In this document: one piece after another, positions 1 to 11,496 of the stretch
Position numbering within the stretch: the stretch's first letter is position 1
Layout of the letters: each line of letters opens with the position of its first letter
Origin: Casuarina equisetifolia
Taxonomy: Eukaryota > Streptophyta > Magnoliopsida > Fagales > Casuarinaceae
Assembly (NCBI GenBank): GCA_028551475.1
Contig: CM052357.1
Coordinates: forward strand, 23,788,451-23,852,450
Reading direction: 5' to 3'
DNA length: 64,000 nt
Made by a program: the position numbers and the translations under genes
Notes under the pieces: model-generated
Told to the model about the DNA's origin: nothing
What the model saw: the letters and a program-made list of their open reading frames with translations, nothing else
Databases searched by the model: none

Positions 1-232
1 TAAACCAATTTTTACCGTTTTTACAGAAACAATTCTCGAGTATTTCATATTATATAAGAGCCAACAAAGGGCAAATTTGGTTTTGGGTTTTCCCAAACGA
101 TCAGTAGAGTACAAAGGGAAGGCCGACCTTTCTAATTGTTCAGTTTGAAACTATTGCGGCACCATTACCACCATAGAAAGCCGCTGTGGATACGACCTTA
201 AAAACCCAACCTACTAGCTCCGGTACATGAGG

Positions 233-316
<84 letters not shown>

Positions 317-1120
317 CACTGATCACTGATGTGACCCTCAAAACCTTATATTATAAACAACTTGAAAAATTATTTAATCTTTACACCTAACTTTGACTCT
401 ATGATTAACAAAACCCATATGTCTCTCGCCCTCAAATCTCACTTTACTTAGTGGAAGAGGCACTCGAAATTACATTATATAATTTCTCTGCAGCCATTTA
501 TATCGGTTTCTCTGCAGTATCCACCGCAGCCACCTTCCGCTCTCTTCCTTCGCCATGTCAAAGCTTTCATAATGTACCATTCACCGTCCGAACGTTACAT
601 TTAGAAAATACATCCTGATGAAACGGTAGACTCATTTCAATTTGGAAGGAGTCTACCTATTGCGTTGAAAAGAGAAAGGGATTCTCGTCAGCGAACAGTG
701 AACACATAATTATCAAATAAACATTCTTAGACTATTTTGATAGGGAATACTTACTGTCGTTGGATTTTAGTCGTTGATTTTCAAATTGGTTCGGTGGTGG
801 AAAACGAAAGAACAATAGACGAAAGGGGAGAAATTAAGAAAATTTGACCAGGGGAGATTTCAAAAGAACTGATATAAGGACACTTAAGCTTTGAAAAAAT
901 TTGAAGAAACTGATATAGACACCGTGTTGGGAAATGTCTTTCTATATCTGTTATTTACTAATCAAGTATTTGGGCGCTGTGGTCGAGGTGGTCCCTTTTA
1001 TTTTCAGCACGAAAGGTACACCAAGTATATACTAATCCAACTCTAAATGGTCAAATTCTACATCTTTGATCCAGTAAAGGAAAAGGATGTCTGAAAATGC
1101 ATGCCAACATTCAAACCAAG
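1..1120. other. Intergenic DNA upstream of the peptide gene
   Basis: I see no coding region here. The stretch contains the CT microsatellite at 236-313, a short tandem run of TGATCAC just after it (about 313-330), and a diverged segment (about 100-230) that resembles 3150-3300. The part around 1050-1085 resembles 4690-4725 and lies in the presumed promoter of the downstream peptide gene. Confidence 0.5.
236..313. repeat. (CT)n microsatellite, about 39 units
   Basis: An uninterrupted CT dinucleotide run of about 78 bp is directly visible. It is the first of three long pyrimidine microsatellites in the window. The other two sit inside intron 1 of the ankyrin genes. No gene is attached to this one. 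Confidence 0.97.
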
Positions 1121-1123
1121 TGC

Positions 1124-1132
1124 CTATATATT
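1124..1132 (+). promoter_or_regulatory. Candidate TATA box of the small peptide gene
   Basis: The sequence CTATATATT lies about 40 bp before the ATG at 1169. A start site about 30 bp downstream of it would leave a very short 5' leader of roughly 10-15 nt. This is an inference from spacing only. Confidence 0.4.
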
Positions 1133-1168
1133 GGTTGTGTTATTCGTTAATCTGTTCCATAAGGCAAC

Positions 1169-2565
1169 ATGAGGTTTGCGGATAAGAGACGCTTCATCCT
1201 TGATTTTCTTATCCTTTGTACCCTACTCCTTGCACAGAGCTTTCTCGTCATAGGTAAGAGGAGCAATTTTCTCTTTAAGCTTTTCATGTCTATAGGCTAT
1301 TGCTTTAGGTACTGTGTTGTTTAGTTGTGGGTAAACGGCTGTGTGTAGACCTCCATAACAGATAGAAATGGTAAATTAACATAGATCGGAAAATAAAATA
1401 AAAAATTCAACTCTTTGCTCCTATTTTTCTCGTGCGAGTGCTAAATAATATGCCTCAAGGTAACTTTGTAGTCATGCATGTAGATTGTTGGATTTTGTCT
1501 TGACAACCTAACGAGTTAGAAAATGACTAATTTCCTCCCTTAATGCTGTCTTAAGAAAGAAAAGTACCTGAAGATATGTTAAAGATATTAGACCAAATAT
1601 TAATGATATGCAACAACCATTATTTCTAGTATGTCACAGAACCTTAAGCATTGGAAAATCATGAAAATTTAGTTTTTAAGTGATAGAATGATGCGATGAA
1701 ACCATAATGATGTAGTTGGTGGTAAAATGTTGTACTAGAAGTTGGTTTATTTATTATGTTTGAAAAGGCTCAACTTCCTAACATAGTATTAGAACTTTAT
1801 TCAAGCACAACACCTTATTTTGAACTAGATCCTCATAATTTTATTTTGTTGCTCTATATTACTCATAAATTGAATCTTCATAGGCTTCCTATAAATGAGG
1901 AGAGAAGAAGCATCCAAAATGGTAGTTTTCCCTAAATCTTCCATATCTTGACATGATATCTTTCTTATTTGTTTAGGTATCCCCTTTTGTTAACTACTAG
2001 TTTAGTGAAAAAAAAAGTTGTATTCTTTCTTCCAAAATAAATGAATATCATAGAATGACATCATCACACTACCCTAATATTCACCAAGAATTCTCTTCTT
2101 AATGCATCAATCTAACCTCCATGGCTTGATCGTGTGTTTGGTGAAATTTGTGATGGGTAGGATGACTCACCTTAAAACCAAAAACTATAGTCGAAAATTA
2201 CACAATACTATACAAGACTACTTAAAGTTTGCAGACACCTGTTTTACTTTAAGATTAGTACAATGATATGCTTAAACACTGTATCATGTCTAGTTACCAA
2301 TTGCAAAGTATTAATAATCTTTAACTCTGGTCTTATACATCCTTTGTTTAATTGTTTCTTTCTTGGAAACTACTGGTGATGACTATCCTGATCAGGTGAG
2401 AAGACAGAGAAGTTAGCTCATACATGGGATGCAAGAAAATTGTCTAGAGTTGTTACTGTAAAAGAAACGAATGGCCGATCTTTGCCCTTGGTAAATCTGA
2501 TGCAGCAACGACCACCCGAACGACCGCCCCCAAGTCCTAAAGCACCCCCAGGGCCAGGCCAGTAA
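1169..2565 (+). CDS. Putative small secreted peptide precursor, two exons (84 aa)
   Basis: Exons are 1169-1253 and 2396-2565 with a GT...AG intron of 1142 bp in phase 1; joined they give an uninterrupted 84-codon frame ending in TAA. Residues about 6-30 are basic then strongly hydrophobic (FLILCTLLLAQSFLVIG), as in a signal peptide. The middle (about 31-62) is polar and charged. The last 17 residues are Pro-rich and end in SPKAPPGPGQ. This layout (signal peptide, variable middle, Pro-rich C-terminal motif) is typical of precursors of plant secreted signalling peptides. The C-terminus is loosely reminiscent of PIP/PIPL-type GPSP...GxGH endings but lacks the terminal His or Asn, and I cannot assign it to a family. 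A TATA-like element lies just upstream. Alternative: a chance splice-compatible ORF. The coherent frame across a good donor (ATAG/GTAAGA) and acceptor (ATCAG/G) argues for a real gene. Confidence 0.5.
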
Positions 2566-5500
2566 AAGGAATTCCCTAAATTTCATTTATTAGTCATATG
2601 TGTTAGACATCTCTTGATGTGGCTTATTTGTTACCAAGAGGGAAATATAAAAATCAAGATATGTCATTTAGCCATCAACAATTGAATAAATGTGTTTAAG
2701 ATAACCCATCATTATTATTTACATTGTGAAAGCATCAACCATTGGATGATGTTATAAATTGGAAAATATTGAAATTAGAATGGTATTTACCGTAAATGTT
2801 AGTTTAACATCATCTATTGAATAAGTGTGTTGGCAGAAGACCCATGATCTTTTTTACATATTTACTTATTGGATGCAACAAGTTCCATTATGTTGCGACT
2901 AGTCATCTTTCCTATTGAGCACTTTTTTGTATATAAATATTAACATAAAATTTTAAGTAATATAAACAGTATTACTTGTAACATTTTTCTTTTTCCTTGA
3001 ACTTGAAAATATTATGATAATTTTTTTTAAGCAAAAGGATATCATACATGAATATAATTTTGATGTTTTGCTAAAAATTTTGTTTTCTCCATCAAATCAG
3101 TTTGTAAGGGAAAAGATCATTCTTTTTCATATATATATATATATATATAAAACCATTAAGATAGATATGAGCAATATAAACAAATCGTATTCAAAGGAAA
3201 GGCCTAAACATAAGTTTGAAACTATCGTACCATTAATACTGCCATAAAAAGCCATGGCATAAACGACCTTAGCAATCCACTCCCTTTAGCACCTTAGAAG
3301 GCATTCCCTGTATATCATGCTTTAGTAATCTCAATGACTTGACACGACATCCGTAGTGGAACTGCAGCCAACTTTGTCTAGATCATGAAATCTTACGTTA
3401 AAATAAGATGTTCTTCCGATATTCAAGATCTATGGTCATGTGCTGGCTTGAATTTTGAGGCCGAAGGTTCCGTGAAATTTCAAGTATCAAATCCACGCAT
3501 TAATGGACTCATTCCTAATTGCGTTGAAAGTTTGTTCAAAGTTCTTGGGCTAAAGGTTTTCTTTATGGTGAGGATACATCCATCGCACCCAAGATAGGAA
3601 TCCTAGCCAAACTTGAAGTTGACACCTAACCGTCCTCCTCTAGGGGGTAAAAGTTTCCATCGGCTGACTATTGTTCCGAACTGGCAATACAGGCCAACGA
3701 ACTGAGCTATCGAGGACAAGGCTAACCTACCTAGTTTCCTTGTTGTTGGGTCACCCATTTAGGTGGTGCCCATGTTTGTTGGTTGTTGTTTGCTACTATG
3801 TATTTATGCTACATTTGTATATGAGAATGTAACTCCTCTATGTTGAAAGGAATTGTTGCTTAGTTGTTTATAACTTCAATGACTATAATATTCAATAAAG
3901 ATCCTTATTATGATCCATTGCTTACGATCATATTTTTCAACTCTCACAAGTTGTCTTGAGTCTAACCAAATTGTCCCATTGTATTCTCTCACATAAATAA
4001 ATAGAAAGAGCATTCCTAAACAAAAGGCTGATTCAATTTATTGCTGAGACCTGAATGCCGCACAAATTCTGCTAGGTTTGTGATACTATGGCCTTTAAAC
4101 ATATGATAGTGCTTATTTTTGTAATAAGAATAAAAGTCTCATATTGAGTATGCATTCATTTGTGATAAAGCTTAAATAAATAAATAAATAATTATCAAAC
4201 TCTTGAACTAACTTTTAGCTTGGACATTTAGACTATTTAACAATTTTTTTTCCTTAAAATCAACTTATTAGAGAAAAAAAAATAGCATCATGTGTATTAA
4301 ATATAGAGGTTAGTATATTGGCAACACGGAACAAACAACGGACTTCACATGTTCCATCACTCCAAACATGATAAAACGCCTTCCACAAAGATTCAGTCCA
4401 TAAGTGAATAAGAGCATTACTCAACGCCTAACTCTTATATCACATTAAAGGTTTTATTTCTTATTTTAAAACCAATTTAAAAAACAGGAACATTCATCTA
4501 TATATGAGCAAGCAAACAGATTAACAAAGCACATACTAGATTTTGGCAAAAAAGTATCCAGATATTTGTTTTGAGTTTGTAGAATTCTACATCAAAGTGA
4601 GGCTTATTTTTGACAATAAACAGATTTGGAAGCTCTTGACTTTTCACCGTTTGATAGCATGTTTCGTGGCCCTTTTAAGTCTCGCATGTCAAGTGTTCCA
4701 TCTTTGACCCAGTAAAGGAAACAAACTAAAGTGGGTAGGTTTGAAGCTCTCTGAAGGAAACAGACGAAAGTGGGTGTGTTTGAAGTTCTGTGTTTTAAAC
4801 TCGCTGGACTATAATCTTACCTCTTTTGCTAATGCTTGCCTTTTTTATTTTTTGGTTTTTTTGCTCGATCAGCTTCACCGAACCTCAGTGATCACTGGCT
4901 AACAGTCCGCTAAATTGTGCCCTTCTTTCTCTCGAATTCCAGTGGCAAAGCCAATTATTTCCTTCATACTTTGCAGCCCACCCATATCCTCAAATGAGAA
5001 TCTCTTTATCTGTCCAGTATCGTCAGTGCTTTAGCCTTCGGTTGAATTCCTGTTTTTTTTTCTGCTTAAGTTCGGGCACTCGGTTTACTATGGTCATTGT
5101 GCTAGTCCACGTTTGATTCATGGACCGCTCATCTCTTCACATTTTTTTTTCCTTTTAAATAAAAGGGGTACAGAACCCCTAAGTTCTATACAGTAAATGC
5201 TGAGTTGGGAGTGTACCAAACAATACCAAAACTTGGTTGAAGCACCACCTAACAGTGAAGCCACCAAACCAGTTAGATTTAGGTATATACTTAACCTTCT
5301 CCTCCTAAATCAAGGAGGGAATTATAAGAAAAAAAAGGACGTAAGACTGTTCGTTGGCTAACATTACCAATTTTAAATTCCCACCAAAGGGAATAATTTA
5401 AAATAACCCTTAAGACCAAACATAGGATCCTGTTTCGGGGCCTCCTAACTCGAGGAGGATAAGCGCCACAGTATCTAGGTGGATGCGGGAGTGGAGTTGA

Positions 5501-5794
5501 GTCGCTTGAATCCGAAGAAAGCGGAATGAGTATCTTCAAGGCTGGCCACACACTTCCATAGGGAAGACATATTTGTTCTGTCTTCTAAGCTGCCTTTGAA
5601 GACCCAAATTCAAGCCATCAAATAGGCATAATCAAATTATAGCACCTTTGAGACTCAAAGATTATACATATTTCAGTTTACATTTACGAATATTTACGGT
5701 TTTATTTGTTTTGTGAATGAATTTTGCATACTAGAGGAGACAAAATTCGTTGATCTTTCCTTCGAATGCTTTCTGATTTTACAGGAAAGCAGTC
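2566..5794. other. Intergenic DNA with diverged duplicated segments
   Basis: No gene is recognisable. An AT microsatellite lies at about 3131-3148. The segment about 3150-3300 resembles about 100-230, the segment about 3490-3640 resembles 23870-24030, and about 4690-4725 resembles about 1050-1085. Short ORFs here (for example 3385-3597 on + and 5291-5551 on -) show no domain, signal peptide or family resemblance, and I do not treat them as genes. Confidence 0.5.
3131..3148. repeat. Short (AT)n microsatellite
   Basis: A run of about nine TA units is directly visible in AT-rich intergenic DNA. No associated gene. Confidence 0.85.
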
Positions 5795-8700
5795 ATGACT
5801 CCTGTTGACAGAAGTGATGCTCCTGAAAAACTTGAGGTTAGTGCTTCTACCTTTGTTTATGAGGTTGACTGGTAGGAGTTCATATATGACAATTTCAATA
5901 TCGAGCAGGGAAAATTTAAAGCAATGGTAGTTTGCTGGATTCTTGGAATGGGGTCCCTTCTCTCGTGGAACAGTATGTTGACAATTGGAGATTACTACTA
6001 TGATTTATTCCCAGTAAGCTGTTCATCACAACCAATATGCCACTTTGCTTTGCTTTTGGAGCCAGTAGGCTGTACATGGGGGAAAGACGTTTATCGTATC
6101 ACAGCTGAATTCCGATAAATATTAGTCGCCGAGTTCCTTTAGTAATTGATAAATTTTTCCTACTTTTAGATTGTACACTGAATTTAACAGTCATTGCCTT
6201 TCCCTAGTTTTAGAAATACAAGCATTTGCTCCTTCACCTTAAAATAGAGCTATTGGGAAACTAATGATAAGATAAATGTCTACAATTATACATCTTGATA
6301 AATATTAAGAAAAAACATGTAAACTACCTGGCCTTCCAAGATTAGTTAGACTGATAACATTTTCCTCTTCCTGTGAAGCGATGCCACCCTTCAAGGGCGC
6401 TTACCCTTGTTTATCTACCATTTGCATTTGGGACGATGGCAGCACTAGCATATCATGAGTCAAAGATTAATACAAGATGGCGGAACTTGATTGGATACTC
6501 CCTCTTCACCGCGAGTACTTTTATGCTTCTAATAGTAACTAATACACTTTATTGAATATTAGGTTGCACCATCTGATTAACGTAAGTTAATACTACTTTC
6601 GTTTCTGTCAAAACAAGAGGCTGAACACAAAGTGGGTGAATCTTGTTGATAGTATTAACAAGCAAACCGAAATACAAGATGTCCAGGAGAAATTGTTCCA
6701 GCGATGAAAATACAAAGAAGCTATCTAGTTGATTAAATAGAGTTTACAAGAACAGATTCAAAATTCAAAATAGTAGTCGCTGTCACGCGTGTACTCTGCT
6801 CTGCAACTCTGTGTCCAGTCTAGGGTTGTAGAGGTAGCTGTGGAGCACGCCTCTGAATGTAGAGGAGGCTTGTGCAGCACGTCTCTGACCCCATTGTCGG
6901 GGGTGGTGACCTGGCTGATGATGTGGAGCTCATATTCGTACAGTTTCAATTCAGTGGTCATTGCTTCTGACACACTTGGGTTGCATTCTTTTTCTGTGAA
7001 AGCTGGACTTGGCCACATCTGGGAAAGGAGGAGTTGGCCTTTATATTTTGTATATGTGCAATTGTTGGTTGTTTTGGAGTCGCAGATGCCAAGGTCAAAG
7101 GTGGAATGGTCGGAGACCTTTCTCTCATGCGTCCTGAATTCGTCCAGGTTTTTGTTCTGTTCAGGACACATTTCATGTTCCTTGACAACTTCCCAAGCTA
7201 ATGCATACTTTTGTAATCATCTGCAGTCCTTTCTTGGTGGCGTGGCAGCATCAGGGACTCTAACCTCTGTTTTAAGACTAATCACCAAAGCAGCCTTTGA
7301 GAAATCTCATAATGGTCTTCGCAAGGGGGCTAGTATGTGAAATATTTCTTTATTAATAGAGAGAAAATATTTGTTTACATACATATGTTGATTAGTTCAT
7401 GATCTACTGGGAGGAAAAGTCTTGTGTAGAGGTTTGGTCCTATACTTGTGGCTTATTAAGATTCAGACGCTATAGGACTTGTGAATGGATAGGTCAGTAT
7501 TAAGATTCAAAAGGATATAAAACTAGTTCAGTCTTGGCCTTTATTTGACCAGTAAATAAGTACTCCTTTGGTTCTGGTGCAATTGACCAGAGCATTTCAC
7601 GTAAATTAAGAACTTCCATGAATGATACTTCATTTTGTGGCTGTCATTTGCAGTGTTTTTTCTTGCAATAGCAGCGCTCCTATAGTTTCTCTACGTCATT
7701 CTCTATGCCTTTATACTTCCCAAACTGCCAATAGTGAAGTATTATCGCTTGAAGGCCGCCTCCGAAGGATCGAAAACAGTATCATCTGACCTTGCTGCGG
7801 CAGGAATCCAACTACAATCAAAGAAAGAAGTACCGAGACGCTCCTCGGATCTGATTATTCACGATTTTGACTTACATTTTCAGATTCCAAATGTATAACA
7901 ACCTTTAAATTTTTCACAGGAGGAAGAGGATGCTAAACACCAAGAACGATTGAGCAGCAAAGAATTACTCTTCCAGAACATTGATTATGCAATCGACTTG
8001 CTTCTGATATATGCACTGACACTATCAATTTTCCCCGGCTTCTTGTACGAAAATACAGGAAACCACCAATTGGGTTCATGGTAAGTATTTATTCATCCCA
8101 GGGCAAGATTTGTTGACAAGGGGGTATTTTTTGATACAACACAGAAAATATCGTATTATTTTCTCCTAGATCCAAGCTGGACAATTTCTCTTGATTTCCA
8201 GAGCATTTGAGTGAGACTGGACAATTTTTTGAGCATTTCCTCTCTCCTACGTTGTCTCTGATCAGCACTACGAAATATGCTTGCTATTTGGAAAACGCAC
8301 ACCTTGAGCAACATTGTCTCATTGCTGTGGTTATCATATTTTTTGTTAGGTCTATTATATCTTATTCCTTCTAATAATTTCATATCCCTTTCAAATGGAA
8401 AAACCAACTTGCATATTATCTTTTTTTAAAATAAAAAATAAAAATAGAGACCTTGTCCTTGTCATAAATATTGATAGCATAAAATTTCAAAAAAAAAATA
8501 AAATAAAGCATAATAGATGAGCATAAATGCATAGTCGTTAGTAAAAAAATAAACATGACACTTTGGGAGGGCATGCTGCATCTTCAATATTTCTTATCTT
8601 TTTGGCGTGTTCAACAACAGAATTTCACTACGCTGGCGGTCTTTTAGGTACCCACTTGTCCTCATTGCGGTGTATAGTGTCTCTGATTTGATATCGAGAT

Positions 8701-9106
8701 ACCTTCCACTTTTCCCACGCCTGAAGTTAGAATCCAGAAAGGGCCTAATGATTGCAATTCTTTCTCGTCTCTTATTCATCCCGGCGTTCTATTTCACAGC
8801 AAAATATGGTGAACAAGGATGGATGCTCATGCTTACATCCTTCTTGGGGGTATCCAATGGACATCTCACTGTCTGTGTTTTCACAGCAGCACCCAAAGGT
8901 TACAAGGTTGGTTGATACGATCGTTTAAAATATGTAGCTCGTTCAGCATTTGCCGCTGGATTCTAAGAAAATTGTCTTGGCTTTTGGTTTTGCAGGGACC
9001 TTAGCAAAATGCCTTGGGTAATTTGCTTGCGTTGAGTCTTGTAGGCGGCCTACTTGCTGGAGTTGCTCTTGATTTGTTGTGGCTAATAGGTAACGGGAGC
9101 TTCTGA
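5795..9106 (+). pseudogene. Equilibrative nucleoside transporter (ENT3/4/6/7-like) pseudogene
   Basis: ENT proteins are multi-pass transporters that carry nucleosides across plant membranes. Nine exons can be followed: 5795-5836, 5909-6013, 6379-6534, 7003-7147, 7227-7332, 7654-7829, 7920-8080, 8648-8906, 8996-9106. The translation shows family landmarks: LGMGSLLSWNSMLTIGDYYY (exon 2), HPSRALTLVY (exon 3), GGMVGDLS (exon 4), LRLITKAAFEKSHNGLRKGA (exon 5), KLPIVKYYRLKAASEGSKT (exon 6), LSIFPGFLYENTG (exon 7), GHLTVCVFTAAPKGYKGP (exons 8-9). Three lesions break it: exon 4 carries one extra base, shifting the frame after SGKGGVG; exon 6 has TAG at 7683-7685 where the family has a Glu; exon 9 has TAG at 9002-9004 where the family has Glu after GP. 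All other junctions keep frame and canonical GT-AG, so the decay is fairly recent and by point lesions rather than retroposition (introns are retained). The region between exon 3 and exon 4 is an ordinary intron. Whether part of it is still transcribed cannot be judged. Confidence 0.9.
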
Positions 9107-9941
9107 AAGCTAGAAGCCGTAATATGTCGCTGCAAAAAAGCCACCATGCGAACTGTTTGTATAAATAAAACGAGAGGCAAGTTGTTGTAGCTTGGTGAAA
9201 TTATTGACTTCGCAGCCAATCTTAACAGATTGGCCTTCTATCATTCGTTACACACTTCAAGCATTCTTTATTTTCCTTCCTTTTTTTCAATTAAAATTTA
9301 TGTCCCTAATTTTTCCGGTAGGGTTGGTATATGCACAAGGATGTTAATCCAATTATCGACAAAAGGGTCTTCAGATGCAATTTATCTCATGGTACATAGC
9401 TGCTATGGTATTACATTGGTGTTATCGTATATGGGTATTAGTGCATCCGAGGTAATGAAACATTATTTATTGAAAGGAAGACCCTTGCTTTTTACAAGAC
9501 ATATGTTGGGGAGGGCCTCAAGGGCCCAAAGACATTTTTCCTTTAAGATTGAATCTGTCATTATTAGCAGGGTTTTCATTATCAAATTTATCCAAAAATC
9601 AATCCTTCAAACTTGTAACTTTTTGCTTACATCGTGGCAAACTTTTTGACTCAAATTTCCCTTAAGGTTGAACATAGTTGTTGTTTCTATTGAGAAACTG
9701 CAGATGTATGTTCTTAATATTAATTTCAAGAAAGAAATAAGTTTCTCATAATGAATTAAAATTAATGATTCAAGTAAAGAGAAACCTATTGTAACTTACG
9801 ATTTAGGTGCAATGCTTCCTCGATAATTTCATCGTATAATGTTTATGTCGAATATTGAAATATGTCACATTATTTAAAATATTTGGTGAATTGTTTTCAA
9901 AACAAAAGACGTATATATCTTTTAACAAACTACTTTTAAAG
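9107..9941. other. Intergenic; 3' part is one copy of a dispersed repeat
   Basis: No gene is visible. The ORF at 9230-9649 has no recognisable feature. From about 9690 the sequence resembles 24070-24310 (shared phrases include TTTAGGTGCAA, GCTTCCTC and GTATATCTTTT). The similarity resumes after the LINE at 11188. Confidence 0.55.
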
Positions 9942-11187
9942 AAAAAAAATGAATTTTCCCTATGAGTACACTCCCTATTCGATATCTTGGAGTTCCTTTA
10001 ATTACGAAAAGACTCACCCATGTTTATTGTAAAGGTCTAACATATAAAATATTTGAAAGAATAGAAGGTTGGGGACTAAATCATTTTAGCTTTGTAGGAA
10101 AATTATAATTGGCAAAATCGGTCCTAATTTCCACATGTACATTTTGGGTACAAGTTTTTTTATTATCGAAGCAAACAATTTATGAGATTGAGAAAAGGAT
10201 TAGGAACTTTCTATGGGCAGGTACTACAGATACACAATACTCCTATAAAGTTGTTTGGCAAACAATTTGCTCACCAAAAAAGGAAGGGGGATTAAGGTTA
10301 CCAAATTTGAAACTTTGGAATAAAGTCCTTTTGGGATGTTTGCTTTGAAAACTCATCCATCTTCCAAATGCTTCATTATGAAGTAAGTGGATCCATAGTA
10401 CAAAATCTAAAAGAACTTCAGTAATGCAGCTTGATATCAAAGGCACCATGGCATGAAGTTGGAGAGGCCTTCTCAAACTAAGGCCTATACTTACTCAGGT
10501 TCTTTATATGTCTACCTATTGTTGCAAACAAATTTATCAGGACCTTCAACCAGTTAATGAAAAAGTGGATTGGTATGATTTAATTTGGACATGAGGCATT
10601 TGTAAACATAATTTTATTAGATGGTTAGTTTGTCAAGATCGACTCTCTACAACAGAAAGAATAGTACAATGGCTTCCTTTAGTTAACTTATATTGTGACT
10701 TTTGTCAGTCCCATGTTGAAAATATGAATCATCTCTTTTTTGAATGTCCATAGACCATGATGGTTTGGAAGACTATCCTTGCTCAAAATGGAATTCGACG
10801 TCATATTAGAGGATGGAATGAAAAACTACAATAGATGATTAAAGCAACTAAAAGAAAGAATTTGGCTGCAAAGCTTCTTAAAATATCTTTTTGAACTTGT
10901 ATTTATTACATATGAACAGAATGAAATAGAAGACGCTTTCAAAATAGAATAGTTGACATTCTCATCCTCTTGGCTAAAGTAAAGAAAACTATAAGAGGGA
11001 GAGCTTCTTTGTTTCAAAATATAAAATCCTCACAGGGAACTGTGATTTTGAGTGAGATTTGAAGACTTTCAACCTCAATCTTTTCATAGTTGTTGAAAAT
11101 TGTAATGTTGGGGTATGTCCCTATGCTTTTGTACATTACTTTATATTAATACAAACTTATATTTCAACCAAAAAAAAAATGAATTTT
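9942..11187 (+). mobile_element. 5'-truncated LINE (non-LTR retrotransposon) with target-site duplication
   Basis: The translation carries the C-terminal end of a plant LINE reverse transcriptase: PIRYLGVPL near 9977, then a run through IEKRIRNFLWAG and GGLRLPNLKLWNKVLLG (10180-10345). A zf-RVT-type region with a CxxC...HxxxxxxC pattern follows near 10690-10752 (CDFC...HLFFEC). Stops and frame changes interrupt it, so it is dead. It ends in an A-run after TTATATTTCAACC, the expected 3' tail. The same 16-mer AAAAAAAATGAATTTT flanks it at 9942-9957 and 11172-11187; the leading A-run makes the exact edge ambiguous, but ATGAATTTT is unambiguous. The related repeat at about 24310-24340 lacks the insert. 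Only about 1.2 kb of an element normally several kb long remains, which is usual for 5'-truncated target-primed insertions. Confidence 0.9.
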
Positions 11188-11308
11188 AATAACAAGTTTT
11201 ACAAAGATGTATCATCGACGAAGGAACTCAGTTTACTGATTCAACCCGTGAATCACTTTTTGGCCTGTGAACCACGTAAAGAAAACACCATCCCATTAAT
11301 TGTATCAG
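11188..11308 (+). repeat. Right half of dispersed repeat copy 1 (split by the LINE)
   Basis: The sequence from AATAACAAGTTTT through TCAGTTTACTGATTC and CCCGTGAATCACTTTTT matches 24331-24440 closely. Together with about 9690-9941 it forms one copy of a repeat whose other copy lies at about 24070-24440. Nothing coding is seen. Confidence 0.75.
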
Positions 11309-11496
11309 TAGGACATTTCAAACACATCTTTATATGAAAAATCGTGCATAGATTTCGGGCATTCACTGTACCTCTTTTTCTTTTTGTTTTTGGCAATTAT
11401 AGGAAGCCTTAAAAATGTCACTTTTGTTCATCTTATCTCTAGCACTTACGATAATTTTATCAAGTTACTGCACATTCCACTCATCAGAAGATCTCC
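11309..11496 (+). repeat. Stray copy of a DXR intron (intron 6)
   Basis: This segment aligns over nearly its full length, in the same orientation, with the DXR intron at 28897-29088. Shared blocks include TTTATATGAAAAAT, GTGCATAGATTTC, GGCAATTATAGGAAGCCTTA, CATCTTATCTCT and AGAAGATCTCCT. Similarity seems to start around the end of DXR exon 6 (ATTTCA) and stops just before the start of exon 7. No DXR coding sequence is present. It is therefore a duplicated intron fragment, not a processed copy. Confidence 0.85.

Noticed and set aside
3621-3720. tRNA-like phrase on the minus strand (GATAGCTCAGTT) near 3702-3715
   Set aside because: It resembles a tRNA D-arm/A box, but no full cloverleaf, anticodon arm or matching acceptor stem could be assembled, so I did not call a tRNA or SINE.
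5291-5551. 86-codon minus-strand ORF
   Set aside because: No domain, no signal peptide and no supporting context. It lies in the duplicated intergenic DNA upstream of the ENT pseudogene.
6789-7340. 183-codon ORF on the plus strand, and minus-strand ORFs opposite it
   Set aside because: It reads through two ENT pseudogene exons and the intron between them. The ENT frame is recognisable at 7003-7147 and 7227-7332, and the rest has no family signal.
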